DNA from: Candidatus Bathyarchaeota archaeon
Lineage (GTDB): Archaea; Thermoproteota; Bathyarchaeia; TCS64
Direction: 5' to 3'
DNA: 29,268 nt
Assembly: GCA_014729945.1 (NCBI GenBank)
Contig: WJJC01000018.1
Location: forward strand, 1-29,268
The notes beneath the pieces were generated by a model. That model was not told the origin of the DNA, did no database searches, and saw only the letters and a program-made list of their open reading frames with translations. Of the stretch, positions 7,248 to 15,652 are shown in pieces. Position 1 is the first letter of the stretch. The number at the start of each line of letters is the position of its first letter. The position numbers and the translations under genes were made by a program.

Positions 7248-8348
7248 CTATTTTTCACCGTATTTATACATTAGACCTATTGAAGCTAATAAAGCAAAGA
7301 ATAATCCCATTAGAAGATAGTTTTGTGAAGGATTCCTTGGACTGTAAACTGTTCTTGCTTCATCAACAACCGTAACATATAATGAGCTATTGAGCAATCT
7401 TTCTCTGGTTTTAAGGGTTTTAGCTATGTAAGATTGTCTTGAGACGTTTAATACTGATATAATATTGGGATCGTACTCGGGTGCCTTTTTTATTAAATCT
7501 AGACCAGAGTCAGAGTTTGTTAACGTCATATCTACAGGCACCCACCCCCATGGAGGGATATAGATCATAGCCCATCCATGCCATCCTACGCCATCGGCGA
7601 TATTGGTGAGATGCCCTTCCCAACTTGAATCATGCTCATCTACAGAGGGATGAATATAGATACCAACTTGAAGATATGCCGGGATATCCAGGTTTCTACA
7701 CAGAGTAATCAAGAGGATTGATTGATCATCGCAGTCGCCTTGATGGTTTTCCAGTGTATCAATGGGGTATTTTGGGACCTCAAAATTACAGTAAGTGGTG
7801 TTATCCATGATATACTGTGCCAGGACAGATACCGCTTCAAGGACACTATTATCCTTAGAGACTAGACTACGGGTTAGATTTGTGAAAAGTGGATTGTCTC
7901 CTGGGAAGGTCTCAGTTGGGATTGTATATTCTTCAATAAATTTGAGAGGTATTTTTTCAAATCCCTCGGCATCTTCAAGACTTAGAGAGGGAACATTTTC
8001 ACCAGATGAACTTATTTGATAGTTTGCTGAAAAAGATACTTCATCTCCTGGGGAAAGGTTCCGATCAATGCCTATAATCGCCCCCGTATTCCCATCAACA
8101 TCGATTACTTTCACTACATACTCTTGACTTACATTTTCAAGCCTGACCGTCTGTTTAGAAGTATTCATAAAAAGGGGAATAGTCACATCATCCAGTGTGA
8201 GACCTATACTTGTGTTACCTCTATTCTCAAAGCGGTAACTCAGGTTATACTCGTAGCTTGTCGACTCAAGGCCAACAACAGTTGGTGATAAGAGAGTAAA
8301 CACAAGTAATATGATAAACAGTCTCTTGCATTTAATCAAGGGATTCAA
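7248..8348 (-). CDS. Secreted, membrane-anchored transglutaminase-like protein
   Basis: A 366-residue protein starting at TTG. Residues 8-26 form a signal-like hydrophobic segment and residues 344-361 a C-terminal membrane anchor followed by YKYGEK, so the body probably faces outside. The middle has a transglutaminase-like core with a complete triad: C206 in QGDCDDQS, H257 in GWHGWA, and D273 in VPVDMT. Residues 30-115 look like a beta-sandwich domain. Archaeal relatives are thought to be cysteine proteases or amidases of surface proteins; the substrate is unknown. It follows the transaldolase gene by 32 bp on the same strand and might be read through from that operon, but the functions look unrelated. 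Confidence 0.88.
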   Translation of the reverse strand: MNPLIKCKRLFIILLVFTLLSPTVVGLESTSYEYNLSYRFENRGNTSIGLTLDDVTIPLFMNTSKQTVRLENVSQEYVVKVIDVDGNTGAIIGIDRNLSPGDEVSFSANYQISSSGENVPSLSLEDAEGFEKIPLKFIEEYTIPTETFPGDNPLFTNLTRSLVSKDNSVLEAVSVLAQYIMDNTTYCNFEVPKYPIDTLENHQGDCDDQSILLITLCRNLDIPAYLQVGIYIHPSVDEHDSSWEGHLTNIADGVGWHGWAMIYIPPWGWVPVDMTLTNSDSGLDLIKKAPEYDPNIISVLNVSRQSYIAKTLKTRERLLNSSLYVTVVDEARTVYSPRNPSQNYLLMGLFFALLASIGLMYKYGEK

Positions 8349-8380
8349 AAAAGATGTGGAGGTGTGACTAAAAAATGGTT

Positions 8381-9028
8381 CTAGGACTGGCTTACCTTTG
8401 CCCAGTCTTCAGCGAATCTACGTAAACCATCATCTGTCAGTGGGTGTTCTAGCATCTTATCTAGAATAGCGGGGGGTATTGTGGCTATATGACTTCCCGC
8501 TTTAGCAGCTTCAATAACATGCCGAGGGTGTCTGATGCTGGCGGTGATTAACTTGCTCTCCATATTATGGGTCTGCAAGATCTGGCTTGTCTCCCAGACA
8601 ACCTCCATACCATCATGACTCCGGTCATCCAATCTACCGACAAATACACTAACATAGGTAGCCCCGGCTTTAGCAGCCAGTAGAGCCTGTGCTGGGCTAA
8701 ATATCAGGGTCACATTGGTCTTAATACCAAGTTTTGTTAATTCTTTCACTGCTTTGAGACCTGCCGCAGTCATTGGGATCTTTATGACAATTTGATCTCC
8801 AAACTCTGCTAGTTTCTTTGATTCCTCCACGAGTTCTTCGGCGGTGTTGCTTACAGCCTCGACACTGATGGGTCCCTTTACTACTTCGGCTATCTCCTCT
8901 ACTACCTCGCTGAAGACCCTGCCGGATCTGGCGATTAGAGTTGGGTTAGTCGTGACTCCATCTATAACACCCATATCCCAGTACTTCTTGATAGCCTCAA
9001 TCTCTGCTGTATCTATATAGAATTCCAT
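8381..9028 (-). CDS. tal: Transaldolase, short FSA/TalC-like subfamily
   Basis: A 215-residue TIM-barrel aldolase starting MEFYIDTAEIEAIKKYWDMGVIDGVTTNPTLI. The Schiff-base lysine is expected at K83 in VIKIPMT. Other family marks are NVTLIFSPAQALLAAKAGATYVSVFVGRLDD and a C-terminal PPAILDKMLEHPLTDDGLRRF. This subfamily contains both transaldolases and fructose-6-phosphate aldolases. The tight placement behind both transketolase halves (1 bp from the C-half stop) argues for transaldolase, which interconverts sedoheptulose-7-P, glyceraldehyde-3-P, erythrose-4-P and fructose-6-P. Third gene of the operon. Confidence 0.95.
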   Translation of the reverse strand: MEFYIDTAEIEAIKKYWDMGVIDGVTTNPTLIARSGRVFSEVVEEIAEVVKGPISVEAVSNTAEELVEESKKLAEFGDQIVIKIPMTAAGLKAVKELTKLGIKTNVTLIFSPAQALLAAKAGATYVSVFVGRLDDRSHDGMEVVWETSQILQTHNMESKLITASIRHPRHVIEAAKAGSHIATIPPAILDKMLEHPLTDDGLRRFAEDWAKVSQS

Positions 9029-9029
9029 T

Positions 9030-9971
9030 TTACATTTTCCTCGTATTTTTGATTAATATTTTTACTGCTTCCTCTATATGATCTGCGGTAAGCTCATGTT
9101 GGACCAACAAGTCGTGTATTTCACGCGCTGATCCACTAAAAGTATCCTTTACTCCCATAATCTTCATTGGAGCAGGATTATTTTCTGATAACACTTCCGC
9201 TACCGCGCCGCCCAACCCTCCATGTATCTGGTGCTGTTCAGTGGTCACTATTCGCCCTGTTTTCTTAACGGATTTGATTAATGTGTCATGGTCTAATGAT
9301 TTCAAAGTGTGTATGTTTAACACCTCTGAGTCTATTCCATGTCTTTCGAGTTTCTCAGCTGCATCTACTGCGTGCGTTACCTGAGAACCTATGGCGGCTA
9401 TAGTCACATCGGATCCATCTCTGAGTAGTTCTATTCTACCTATCTCAAAATCATAGTTTTTCTCCAAGATGGGTTCCTTTTCACGTCTTAGTCTAACATA
9501 TGATGGACCTTTTACGTCCATTAAAGCGTCTAAAGTGTTTTTCGTTTCCTCAGCGTCACAGGGTACAATTACTTTGAGGTTCGGTATAACCCGTGTGATA
9601 GCTAATTCTTCTAGTGCTTGATGGCTGGCACCGTCAGCTGCGCAGGATAATCCTCCATGGGAAGCGACGAGTTGAACATCCAACATATCATGAGCAACTA
9701 GGTTACGAATCTGATCCCAAGCCCTAGCTGTCTCAAAGTAAGCGAAACTAGAGGCGAAAACCTTTTTGCCGCCTCTTGCAAGCCCAGCCGCGAATGCGAC
9801 TAGATTTTGCTCTGCTGCTCCGACGTTAAAAAATCTATCCGGGTATTTAGCTGCAAATTTGTTTGTGCGTGTTGATGCTGATAGGTCCCCGTCTACTACT
9901 ACGATGTCCGAGTTTGACCCGTTTTCTTGTAACCATTCACCGTATGCGTCTCTTGTTGCTTTTACTGACAT
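9030..9971 (-). CDS. Transketolase, C-terminal half subunit
   Basis: A 313-residue protein carrying the pyrimidine-binding and C-terminal transketolase domains. It shows FFNVGAAEQNLVAFAAGLA with the thiamine-activating Glu54, DGASHQALEELAITRVIPN, and a C-terminal EQHQIHGGLGGAVAEVL. It pairs with the N-terminal subunit encoded 2 bp upstream to make an active thiamine-diphosphate enzyme that moves two-carbon units between sugar phosphates. Split transketolases are common in archaea and some bacteria. The 2-bp and 1-bp gaps on either side suggest coupled translation of the three genes. Confidence is limited only by the chance that the pair serves a related thiamine reaction. Confidence 0.95.
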   Translation of the reverse strand: MSVKATRDAYGEWLQENGSNSDIVVVDGDLSASTRTNKFAAKYPDRFFNVGAAEQNLVAFAAGLARGGKKVFASSFAYFETARAWDQIRNLVAHDMLDVQLVASHGGLSCAADGASHQALEELAITRVIPNLKVIVPCDAEETKNTLDALMDVKGPSYVRLRREKEPILEKNYDFEIGRIELLRDGSDVTIAAIGSQVTHAVDAAEKLERHGIDSEVLNIHTLKSLDHDTLIKSVKKTGRIVTTEQHQIHGGLGGAVAEVLSENNPAPMKIMGVKDTFSGSAREIHDLLVQHELTADHIEEAVKILIKNTRKM

Positions 9972-9973
9972 CT

Positions 9974-10786
9974 TTATTCCTCCCCTAGCTCCTCTAATGC
10001 TTGCTGCATTTCTTTATCGTTGGGAGCTTTACCATGGAATCCTACATTATGTTCCATGAATGAGACGCCTTTTCCCTTCACAGTGTTAGCTATTATAGCG
10101 GTTGGCTGGTTCTTATGATTTTCAGCCTGTTTGAATGCTTCTAATAGTTCAGGGTAGCTGTGTCCATCACATTCAATTACGTTCCAGTTAAAGGCTCTCC
10201 ATTTATCTGGAAAGGGTTCAAGGCATACAACATCCTCTGTGCACCCATCTATCTGTAGCATGTTTCGGTCAATTATTGCTGTGAGATTCTCTAGCCTTAG
10301 GCTTGATGCCAGCATGGCTCCCTCCCATACCAGTCCTTCATCACATTCACCATCACCGAGCAGACAGTAAACCCTTGTTTTTTTCCCATCTATATTTGCG
10401 GCTGCGGCTATACCAGTTGCAACGCTTAATCCGTTGCCGAGACTACCCGAGGAGATCTCAACCCCATTTGTCTTGGTGGCATCTGGATGGCCTTGCAGTA
10501 TACTACCATGTTTTCTTAGCCCATCAATGGTTTTAGGTATGTAACCTGCTTCCATCAATACGGTGTAATAAAGGGGAGCGGCGTGACCCTTACTGAGTAT
10601 GAATCTATCTCTTTCAGGATCATCTAAGTCGAGGTTCATTATATTGAAATAAAGGGCTAGCATGATCTCTACGCTGCTTAGGCTGCCTCCAGGGTGTCCT
10701 GATTTAGCGTTGTGGATCATTTTAAGGAGGTGTACCCGGGTTTTTTTAGAAAGTTGTTCCAGTTGTGGGACGGTGAGTTTGTTCAT
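9974..10786 (-). CDS. Transketolase, N-terminal (thiamine-diphosphate) subunit
   Basis: A 270-residue protein with the diphosphate-binding half of transketolase. It has GHPGGSLSSVEIMLALYF (about 30-48), LSKGHAAPLYY, SGSLGNGLSVATGIA, and the thiamine-diphosphate motif GDGECDEG..N (GDG at 144-146, Asn175). It starts at ATG 10786, with a GGTGA ribosome-site-like element just upstream. First gene of the transketolase-N, transketolase-C, transaldolase operon, which supplies ribose-5-phosphate and erythrose-4-phosphate without the oxidative branch. Many archaea lack this route and use the reverse ribulose-monophosphate pathway, so a complete set is informative about the lineage. Confidence 0.95.
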   Translation of the reverse strand: MNKLTVPQLEQLSKKTRVHLLKMIHNAKSGHPGGSLSSVEIMLALYFNIMNLDLDDPERDRFILSKGHAAPLYYTVLMEAGYIPKTIDGLRKHGSILQGHPDATKTNGVEISSGSLGNGLSVATGIAAAANIDGKKTRVYCLLGDGECDEGLVWEGAMLASSLRLENLTAIIDRNMLQIDGCTEDVVCLEPFPDKWRAFNWNVIECDGHSYPELLEAFKQAENHKNQPTAIIANTVKGKGVSFMEHNVGFHGKAPNDKEMQQALEELGEE

Positions 10787-10824
10787 TTATTCACCAGCGG
10801 TTTTGAATATACAGTTAACTCATG

Positions 10825-10840
10825 TGTTTAAAGTCTTCTT
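10825..10840 (-). promoter_or_regulatory. TATA-like promoter of the transketolase-transaldolase operon
   Basis: The minus strand reads GACTTTAAACAC at about 10827-10838, about 45 bp upstream of the first start codon. A second AT-rich candidate (TAGTTTATAG) lies about 20 bp further upstream. Assigned by eye. Confidence 0.35.
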
Positions 10841-10884
10841 AAAAATACTATAAACTAGTTCTATACTTATGTCAATCTCGTTAG

Positions 10885-11313
10885 TTATTGCGTCTCGTAG
10901 GTTAATTGTATTTTAATAATTGTATTCGGGTCTTGTAGTATTTCTAGGATTGTTTCAGGTATATCAGTTGCTGCTTTATCAGCATCCACCATTAGTGTTC
11001 TCCCACACGTATAGGTGCTTTTCCGCGCAACTATATCAACAGGATCGGAGTAAGTTAACTCCGAGTCGCCTCGTCCTACGGTCTTGAAGCTATAATCTTC
11101 CACAAATAGGGTTAATGTGATCTTGGTCTCTGGCTTTTTTGCTGCTTCTTTAATCTCTAATGGCAATTGTTGTAGACCAGTTGAGGCGGATACAGCAATT
11201 ATACAGTCTCCTCTGGGAGTGAGTTCGCTGTCAGTGGTTGTCATAAGGGTTGTCTGGTGTTTTGATCGAATATTCTCATGTCCATGGGCTTTGAAGCTGT
11301 ATACGTGTTTCAT
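10885..11313 (-). CDS. DUF371 family protein
   Basis: A 142-residue protein matching the archaeal DUF371 family. It begins MKHVYSFKAHGHENIRSKHQTTLMTTTDSELT and continues with PRGDCIIAVSASTGL, the conserved core. Near 105-115 it has TCGRTLMVDADKAATDIP, and it ends with a beta-strand-rich tail. It has no signal peptide or membrane segment. No biochemical role is established as far as I know; the name only records membership. It lies 3 bp downstream of the glycosyltransferase gene on the same strand and is surely co-transcribed with it. Confidence 0.92.
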   Translation of the reverse strand: MKHVYSFKAHGHENIRSKHQTTLMTTTDSELTPRGDCIIAVSASTGLQQLPLEIKEAAKKPETKITLTLFVEDYSFKTVGRGDSELTYSDPVDIVARKSTYTCGRTLMVDADKAATDIPETILEILQDPNTIIKIQLTYETQ

Positions 11314-11316
11314 TTT

Positions 11317-12276
11317 CTATATTTCCAGTAATCGGATTAGTGCACGTTTTACTCTATCGGTTACTGTGTTCTTGTTGTTTTCCTGTGTTTTGTATAGTTT
11401 TAACTCCTCTATAGCGTATCTGATGTCTTCTGAGATCAGATGGTAAGCGAATACCCCCAATAATATACCTAGGCTGAGATTCCAGCTGAAGGAGTTGATA
11501 AATCTCCGGGAGAAATATACTATTACTAGTGCCACAAGTGCCATGTGGCTTCGTCTTAGATTGGACTTGTGACGGTAGAGGAACGTAAACATCTCGCTGC
11601 CAACATAGCCAGCCCCTAAGCCCATTAGTAGGGGTATGTTGAGTAAAGCCCCTATTATACTGAGTACGGCGCTAAGTATGCCGCCAGGGTACTCGATCTG
11701 TCTATTGAAAGGTATCTCAGTCCTAGTATATGCTCTTCTAAGGTACCGGGTTTTACCTTGTTTTCTTATCTGCCAGCTCAGATTCCAATCCTCGGCTCGC
11801 TTAGCCTCCGCATACCCAGGACTCGCGAGGTATGCTTCTCTAGTGTAAGCCATATTAGCCCCTTGGAATAATCTGAAGGAACGCTGCATAATACTACTAC
11901 ACCAGCAGTAGAAACTACTTAGAGGGTTCTTATTTAGAGGCCTAAATGCTCCGCCTACCGCAACTACTTTAGGGTCTTGGAATGGTTTGATGAGTTCCTC
12001 TATCCAGTCTGGTGGAGGTATACAGTCAGCGTCTGTAGTTACTATTATATCCCCTGTGGCTTCTAGGGCACCCAGATCTCGCATCTGTGCAAGTGTATAA
12101 CCGGGTCTGATGAGAACTTTGTCACAATATCTTTCCGCGATTACAGGTGTCTTATCGACACTCCCGTTGTCTACTAGTATTAGTTCTACGGGTATGGTTT
12201 GGCGTCGTATAGAGGATAGGCACTCCTCTATAATGACCTCTTCGTTGAGGGCAGGTATTACGACGCTTACTTTCAT
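11317..12276 (-). CDS. Family 2 glycosyltransferase with C-terminal membrane segments
   Basis: From ATG 12276 the protein starts MKVSVVIPALNEEVIIEECLSSI, a textbook GT-A (GT2) N-terminus. Further signs are LVDNGSVDKTP, the DxD-type metal motif DAD in TTDADCIPPPDW, and AEDWNLSWQIRKQG (the acceptor-side ED motif). Two or three hydrophobic segments in the last 120 residues should anchor it in the membrane, so it probably makes a lipid-linked sugar or surface glycan. An ATG 18 codons upstream (12330) is in frame. I prefer 12276 because a TATA-like CTATATAAT lies about 28 bp before it, giving a leaderless transcript that would exclude the longer start. It forms an operon with DUF371. Confidence 0.92.
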   Translation of the reverse strand: MKVSVVIPALNEEVIIEECLSSIRRQTIPVELILVDNGSVDKTPVIAERYCDKVLIRPGYTLAQMRDLGALEATGDIIVTTDADCIPPPDWIEELIKPFQDPKVVAVGGAFRPLNKNPLSSFYCWCSSIMQRSFRLFQGANMAYTREAYLASPGYAEAKRAEDWNLSWQIRKQGKTRYLRRAYTRTEIPFNRQIEYPGGILSAVLSIIGALLNIPLLMGLGAGYVGSEMFTFLYRHKSNLRRSHMALVALVIVYFSRRFINSFSWNLSLGILLGVFAYHLISEDIRYAIEELKLYKTQENNKNTVTDRVKRALIRLLEI

Positions 12277-12334
12277 TATGGGGCCTAGGGCTGGTTTATG
12301 GATTATATAGTTTTCCCAAAATTGGTTCATGTTG

Positions 12335-12348
12335 GAAAGATTTAAGGG
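12335..12348 (+). promoter_or_regulatory. TATA-like promoter of tRNA-Ala
   Basis: GGAAAGATTTAAGG is centred about 31 bp upstream of the first base of the tRNA gene, the usual archaeal TATA distance. Confidence 0.45.
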
Positions 12349-12374
12349 TGGGAGTGGCTTTCATTGGGGGTGCT

Positions 12375-12447
12375 GGGCTGGTAGTTCAGGGGTATGAATG
12401 CTGCCTTGGCATGGCAGAGGTCGGGGGTTCAATTCCCTCCCAGTCCA
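12375..12447 (+). tRNA. tRNA-Ala (anticodon GGC)
   Basis: Folds by hand into a full cloverleaf of 73 nt: acceptor GGGCTGG with CCAGTCC, a D arm, anticodon stem CTGCC/GGCAG with loop TTGGCAT (anticodon GGC at 12408-12410), a T arm with GGTTCAATT, and discriminator A. Pair 3-70 is G-U, the alanine identity element, which agrees with the anticodon. There is no intron and no encoded CCA. A T-rich run follows directly. Confidence 0.97.
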
Positions 12448-12493
12448 CTTTTAACCGTCAACCTTTTCAGTTAATGAACCGTTTTTCTCGGTT

Positions 12494-13678
12494 ATGTCAA
12501 CTTATTTTGAGAATCAACCTAGCCCTGAAGAAATCAAGAAGAGAATGAAGGGATACACTTCATGGCTGGAGATAGATCTTGACAGTATTGAAAACAATCT
12601 AGACGAGATTAGAGGACATACTGAGACCACGGTTATGGCTGTTGTTAAAAATAACGCCTATGGTCACGGGTTAATTCCTATAACAGCGCACTTGGAGAGC
12701 TTGGGTGTTGAATGGTGTATGGTGGCCAAACTCTATGAGGCCCAGATGATACGAAGAGCAGGGTTAAAGCTTAATGTACTAAATATGGATGTTCTTTTCA
12801 CACCTGAACAGTACAGGAATGTGGTAGAGAAGAGGATAACTCAGACCATCTATACCAAGGAAGATGCGGAGAAACTAGAAAAAGCAGCAAAAGAGCTGAA
12901 TACGAATGCTGAGGTTTTCATCAAGGTGGATACTGGTTTAAACAGGATAGGAGTCCGACACAATGAGGCATCAGATTATATCGAGTATGTAAATAACCTA
13001 GAAAATGTGGATATTAAAGGTATTTTCTCAACGTTCCAGCAGAACCCTGATATGGACAGGGAAATGATGGAGAAACTTCTAGCAGTTGACAAGCAATTAA
13101 AAAAGAGGAATATTGAAGTTCCCATTAGAAGTATGGCCAGCACGGATGCAACATTCCACAACCCTGAAGGCTGGCTGGACCTCGTGAGACCAGGTATGAG
13201 CCTATACGGTGTTTACCCCGAGAAAAAAGACCTGAAGGCACCAGTTGATTTAAAACAAGCACTCAGTTTCAAGGCACGTATTGAGTACGTGAAGACAGTA
13301 GAGAGAGGAGAAGGTGTAACCTATTGGGGGAAATTTATAGCGCCAAAGAGGATGCAGATTGGCACTATTCACGCCGGTTTCTATGATGGTATCCCAAGAG
13401 AGATGGCTAACAAGGGACGAGTACTCGTTGATGGTGTATACAAGTCAAGCCTAGGCTCTGTGAGTTTGAACCACTATCTGGTGGATCTTGAGGGAGTCGA
13501 GGCGCAGAAGGGAAAGGTGGTTGAGATCATCGGTAGAGAGGGAGAGAATACTATCAGTAAGACGGCTGAGACCGCGGGGTGGATGACGTATAGCTTATTG
13601 AACCATCTGCATGTTAATACGCCAAGGATATATTATCAAGATGGAGAACCCGTGGCGTTACTGGATCCAACTCATTAA
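12494..13678 (+). CDS. Alanine racemase-like PLP enzyme
   Basis: A 394-residue protein of the fold-type III PLP family (TIM-barrel N-domain plus beta C-domain). The PLP lysine is K52 in VVKNNAYGHG (usually KANAYGHG). LDLVRPGMSLYGVYP and the catalytic tyrosine Y277 in GVTYWG are present. Differences from standard alanine racemases are seen: the MDQ motif of the C-domain is LNH (325-327), the ANS motif is AST, and HFATAD is replaced by STFQQNPD. It probably racemises an amino acid, but the substrate may not be alanine. It begins at ATG 12494, 46 bp after the tRNA, with no clear promoter of its own. The amidohydrolase gene follows 46 bp downstream on the same strand. Confidence 0.85.
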   Translation: MSTYFENQPSPEEIKKRMKGYTSWLEIDLDSIENNLDEIRGHTETTVMAVVKNNAYGHGLIPITAHLESLGVEWCMVAKLYEAQMIRRAGLKLNVLNMDVLFTPEQYRNVVEKRITQTIYTKEDAEKLEKAAKELNTNAEVFIKVDTGLNRIGVRHNEASDYIEYVNNLENVDIKGIFSTFQQNPDMDREMMEKLLAVDKQLKKRNIEVPIRSMASTDATFHNPEGWLDLVRPGMSLYGVYPEKKDLKAPVDLKQALSFKARIEYVKTVERGEGVTYWGKFIAPKRMQIGTIHAGFYDGIPREMANKGRVLVDGVYKSSLGSVSLNHYLVDLEGVEAQKGKVVEIIGREGENTISKTAETAGWMTYSLLNHLHVNTPRIYYQDGEPVALLDPTH

Positions 13679-13724
13679 CCATATAATCTTTTAGCATCTA
13701 TACGCCTCTCATATTCTGATTAAA

Positions 13725-15158
13725 TTGGCGGATATTCTCATCAAGAATGGGGTGCTAATCCCCATGGATCCACAGCGTAGAATCATAGAGGATGGAGCAG
13801 TAGCTATAGAGGGAGAAAAAATACTGGACACGGGAAAGTCTAGTGAACTAGAGAAAAGCTACGATTACGATATCGTCATAGATGCAACGAAGAAGGCCAT
13901 TATCCCGGGGTTAATGGATGGTCATGGCCACGCCGGGCACAGCCTGCTACGCACACTGGGTATGCATAATAACACATGGTATAAGGCGTGCGAGAAACTC
14001 TATGCTGAGGGCTCAACTGCAGAGTTCTGGGAAGCAGAAGCAGCCTTACTCTACCTTGAGCGTCTCAAGTTTGGCACCACATGTGGGATAAGCTTCCTGG
14101 GAGGAGGTGACAGTATCATGAGGGTTGATGACCCCAAATACGCCCGAAGGCACTGTGATGCAGCAGAAGAGACAGGTATACGTACATTCGTGGCCGTAGG
14201 TCCAAGGAGACCACCGTATCCAAGCAAGTACTGTGACTGGACAGGGGAGGCTAGAAGGGATCTCATGGTGGGGTTTGATGAACAGTTAGATGTCTGTGAG
14301 AAGATAATTCAGGAAAACCATGAAAGAGGAGATGGCCGGATACAGGTGGCTCTGATGCACCCTGTTCCCCACCCTGAGCAGGAAAGTATAACAGGTCAGA
14401 AATTAGTGGATCTCAAGGATCACGCGGCACGGGTTAATGAGCTTAGGGAGAAATACAATCTATTATTTACCATGGATGGGCATACTCGTGGCACTGTAAA
14501 GTTCTCGCACGACGAGCTGGGTTTCACTGGACCCTATTCTGTATTCAGTCATAGTACAGAGTTATCCGCGGAGGAGATAGATATCTGCCGGAAGACAGGT
14601 ACGAGTATCGCACATAATCCCAGTGCTGTGGCAAGTATCATGGGTCGTTGCCCTGTCCCTGAGTTGATTGATGCAGGTGTAACGGTTGTTCTGGGTAGTG
14701 ATGCAGGTGCCCCTGATCGTAGTTATGATATGTTCAGACACATGTTCCAGTGCATGAGGTATCACCGACGGTATTACAGAGATGCAGATGTTCTCCCCCC
14801 AGGCAAGGTCTTGGAGATGGCTACTGTTGATGGCGCCAGGGCTTTTGGTTTGGATGGTATTATTGGTAGCATTGAGCCAGGTAAGCAGGCGGATATTGTT
14901 CTTGTGGATATGGATAAGCCGCATTTCTATCCGTTGAATATGTTTGTGGATAAGTTGACGTATTTCGCGAATGGGTGTGATGTGGATACCGTGATAGTGG
15001 ATGGAGAGATCTTGATGCAGAAAAGGATTGTAAGATCTGTGGATGAGAGGAAGGTGCTGGATGATGCTCAGGAACAGCTTGAGTACGCTCTTGGTAGAGT
15101 TGAGCTGGAGGGGCTCTTTGAGACTTCGGAGAACTACTGGGGAAAGAGTCATTATTAG
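13725..15158 (+). CDS. Metal-dependent amidohydrolase/deaminase (TRZ/ATZ, MTA/SAH deaminase-like)
   Basis: A 477-residue enzyme starting at TTG. It has the full metal-binding set of the cytosine/SAH deaminase branch of the amidohydrolases: H67-x-H69 in GLMDGHGHAGH, H253 in MDGHTRG, H276 in FSHST, and D326 in VLGSDAGAPD, with AHNPSAV between the last two. The C-terminus has the usual EPGKQADIVLVDMDKPHF strand. Such enzymes deaminate or dechlorinate purines, adenosine derivatives or triazines. A role in adenosine/methylthioadenosine salvage is the default inference, but GGGDSIM and the DWTGEARRD insert are unlike standard MTA deaminases. A TATA-like CATATAATC lies near 13679. Confidence 0.88.
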   Translation: MADILIKNGVLIPMDPQRRIIEDGAVAIEGEKILDTGKSSELEKSYDYDIVIDATKKAIIPGLMDGHGHAGHSLLRTLGMHNNTWYKACEKLYAEGSTAEFWEAEAALLYLERLKFGTTCGISFLGGGDSIMRVDDPKYARRHCDAAEETGIRTFVAVGPRRPPYPSKYCDWTGEARRDLMVGFDEQLDVCEKIIQENHERGDGRIQVALMHPVPHPEQESITGQKLVDLKDHAARVNELREKYNLLFTMDGHTRGTVKFSHDELGFTGPYSVFSHSTELSAEEIDICRKTGTSIAHNPSAVASIMGRCPVPELIDAGVTVVLGSDAGAPDRSYDMFRHMFQCMRYHRRYYRDADVLPPGKVLEMATVDGARAFGLDGIIGSIEPGKQADIVLVDMDKPHFYPLNMFVDKLTYFANGCDVDTVIVDGEILMQKRIVRSVDERKVLDDAQEQLEYALGRVELEGLFETSENYWGKSHY

Positions 15159-15652
15159 AGGATATGTGGATCCAAATATCGTCCCAGCGAAACACCGCCA
15201 TCCCCGATTAACGAACCCTAAGAAGCATGAGACCTAGAAACGCATAACCCGCTTTTCTTGATACTCAAACACCTAGGCAGCTAGACATGATACCATCAAC
15301 ACCCACAGAATATCTCTGAGAACCATCTCAGCAGTCATAACAGTGGACAGATTCACCATAGCCCATAAAAATAGCTAGAATATTAAATAATATACACATA
15401 AAAACATGAATAGACAAAATGAGGGATAATTTAGTACCATAATGGGATAAAACATGTACCCATAAATAATTGGTACATAAAAAAAATACTAAACATTTAT
15501 TAATAACCTATAAAACTTCTAATATGTATCAATAAATTATAAAAGTAATAAAAAATGTCAAAAGTAATAAATAAAAAATGAAGAAGGAGCAAAAGCATGA
15601 ATGAAAATAACTATTTTTTTCCCATATAACCACCTACCAGTTATCGCAGAGA
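15159..15652. other. AT-rich non-coding region with small dyads
   Basis: Nearly 500 bp without a gene, and strongly A/T-biased from about 15365 onward. It contains a tight hairpin, CTGAGA-ACCA-TCTCAG (15316-15331), with no T run after it. It also has a 7-bp inverted repeat ATGTACC/GGTACAT (15454-15460 and 15472-15478), and a short SD-led reading of 10 codons just before the next gene (ATG near 15598), which may be chance. Confidence 0.5.
15454..15478. repeat. Inverted repeat ATGTACC/GGTACAT
   Basis: Seven-base arms with an 11-nt spacer, lying about 175-200 bp upstream of the 176-aa hypothetical gene. A related GTACCATAA sits about 20 bp further left. A regulator site is possible, and chance is not excluded in such AT-rich DNA. 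Confidence 0.4.

Noticed and set aside
12277..12330. 18-codon N-terminal extension of the glycosyltransferase (ATG 12330)
   Set aside because: The family begins at MKVSVVIPALNEE, and a TATA-like box 28 bp before ATG 12276 lies inside the extension.
12375..12493. tRNA-Ala as an integration (att) site for the region to its right
   Set aside because: No integrase gene and no repeated copy of the tRNA 3' end was seen downstream in the window.
14562..15201. Long minus-strand open frames (196 and 113 codons) opposite the amidohydrolase
   Set aside because: They are shadows of a well-supported plus-strand enzyme and have no family features or promoters.
15316..15331. CTGAGA-ACCA-TCTCAG hairpin as a terminator of the amidohydrolase gene
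   Set aside because: It is about 160 bp past the stop and has no T-rich run after it; archaeal termination relies mainly on T runs.
15598..15630. Ten-codon SD-led reading just upstream of the lysine-rich gene (possible leader peptide)
   Set aside because: An AGGAG precedes it, but it is very short, has no informative residues, and such readings are frequent in AT-rich DNA.
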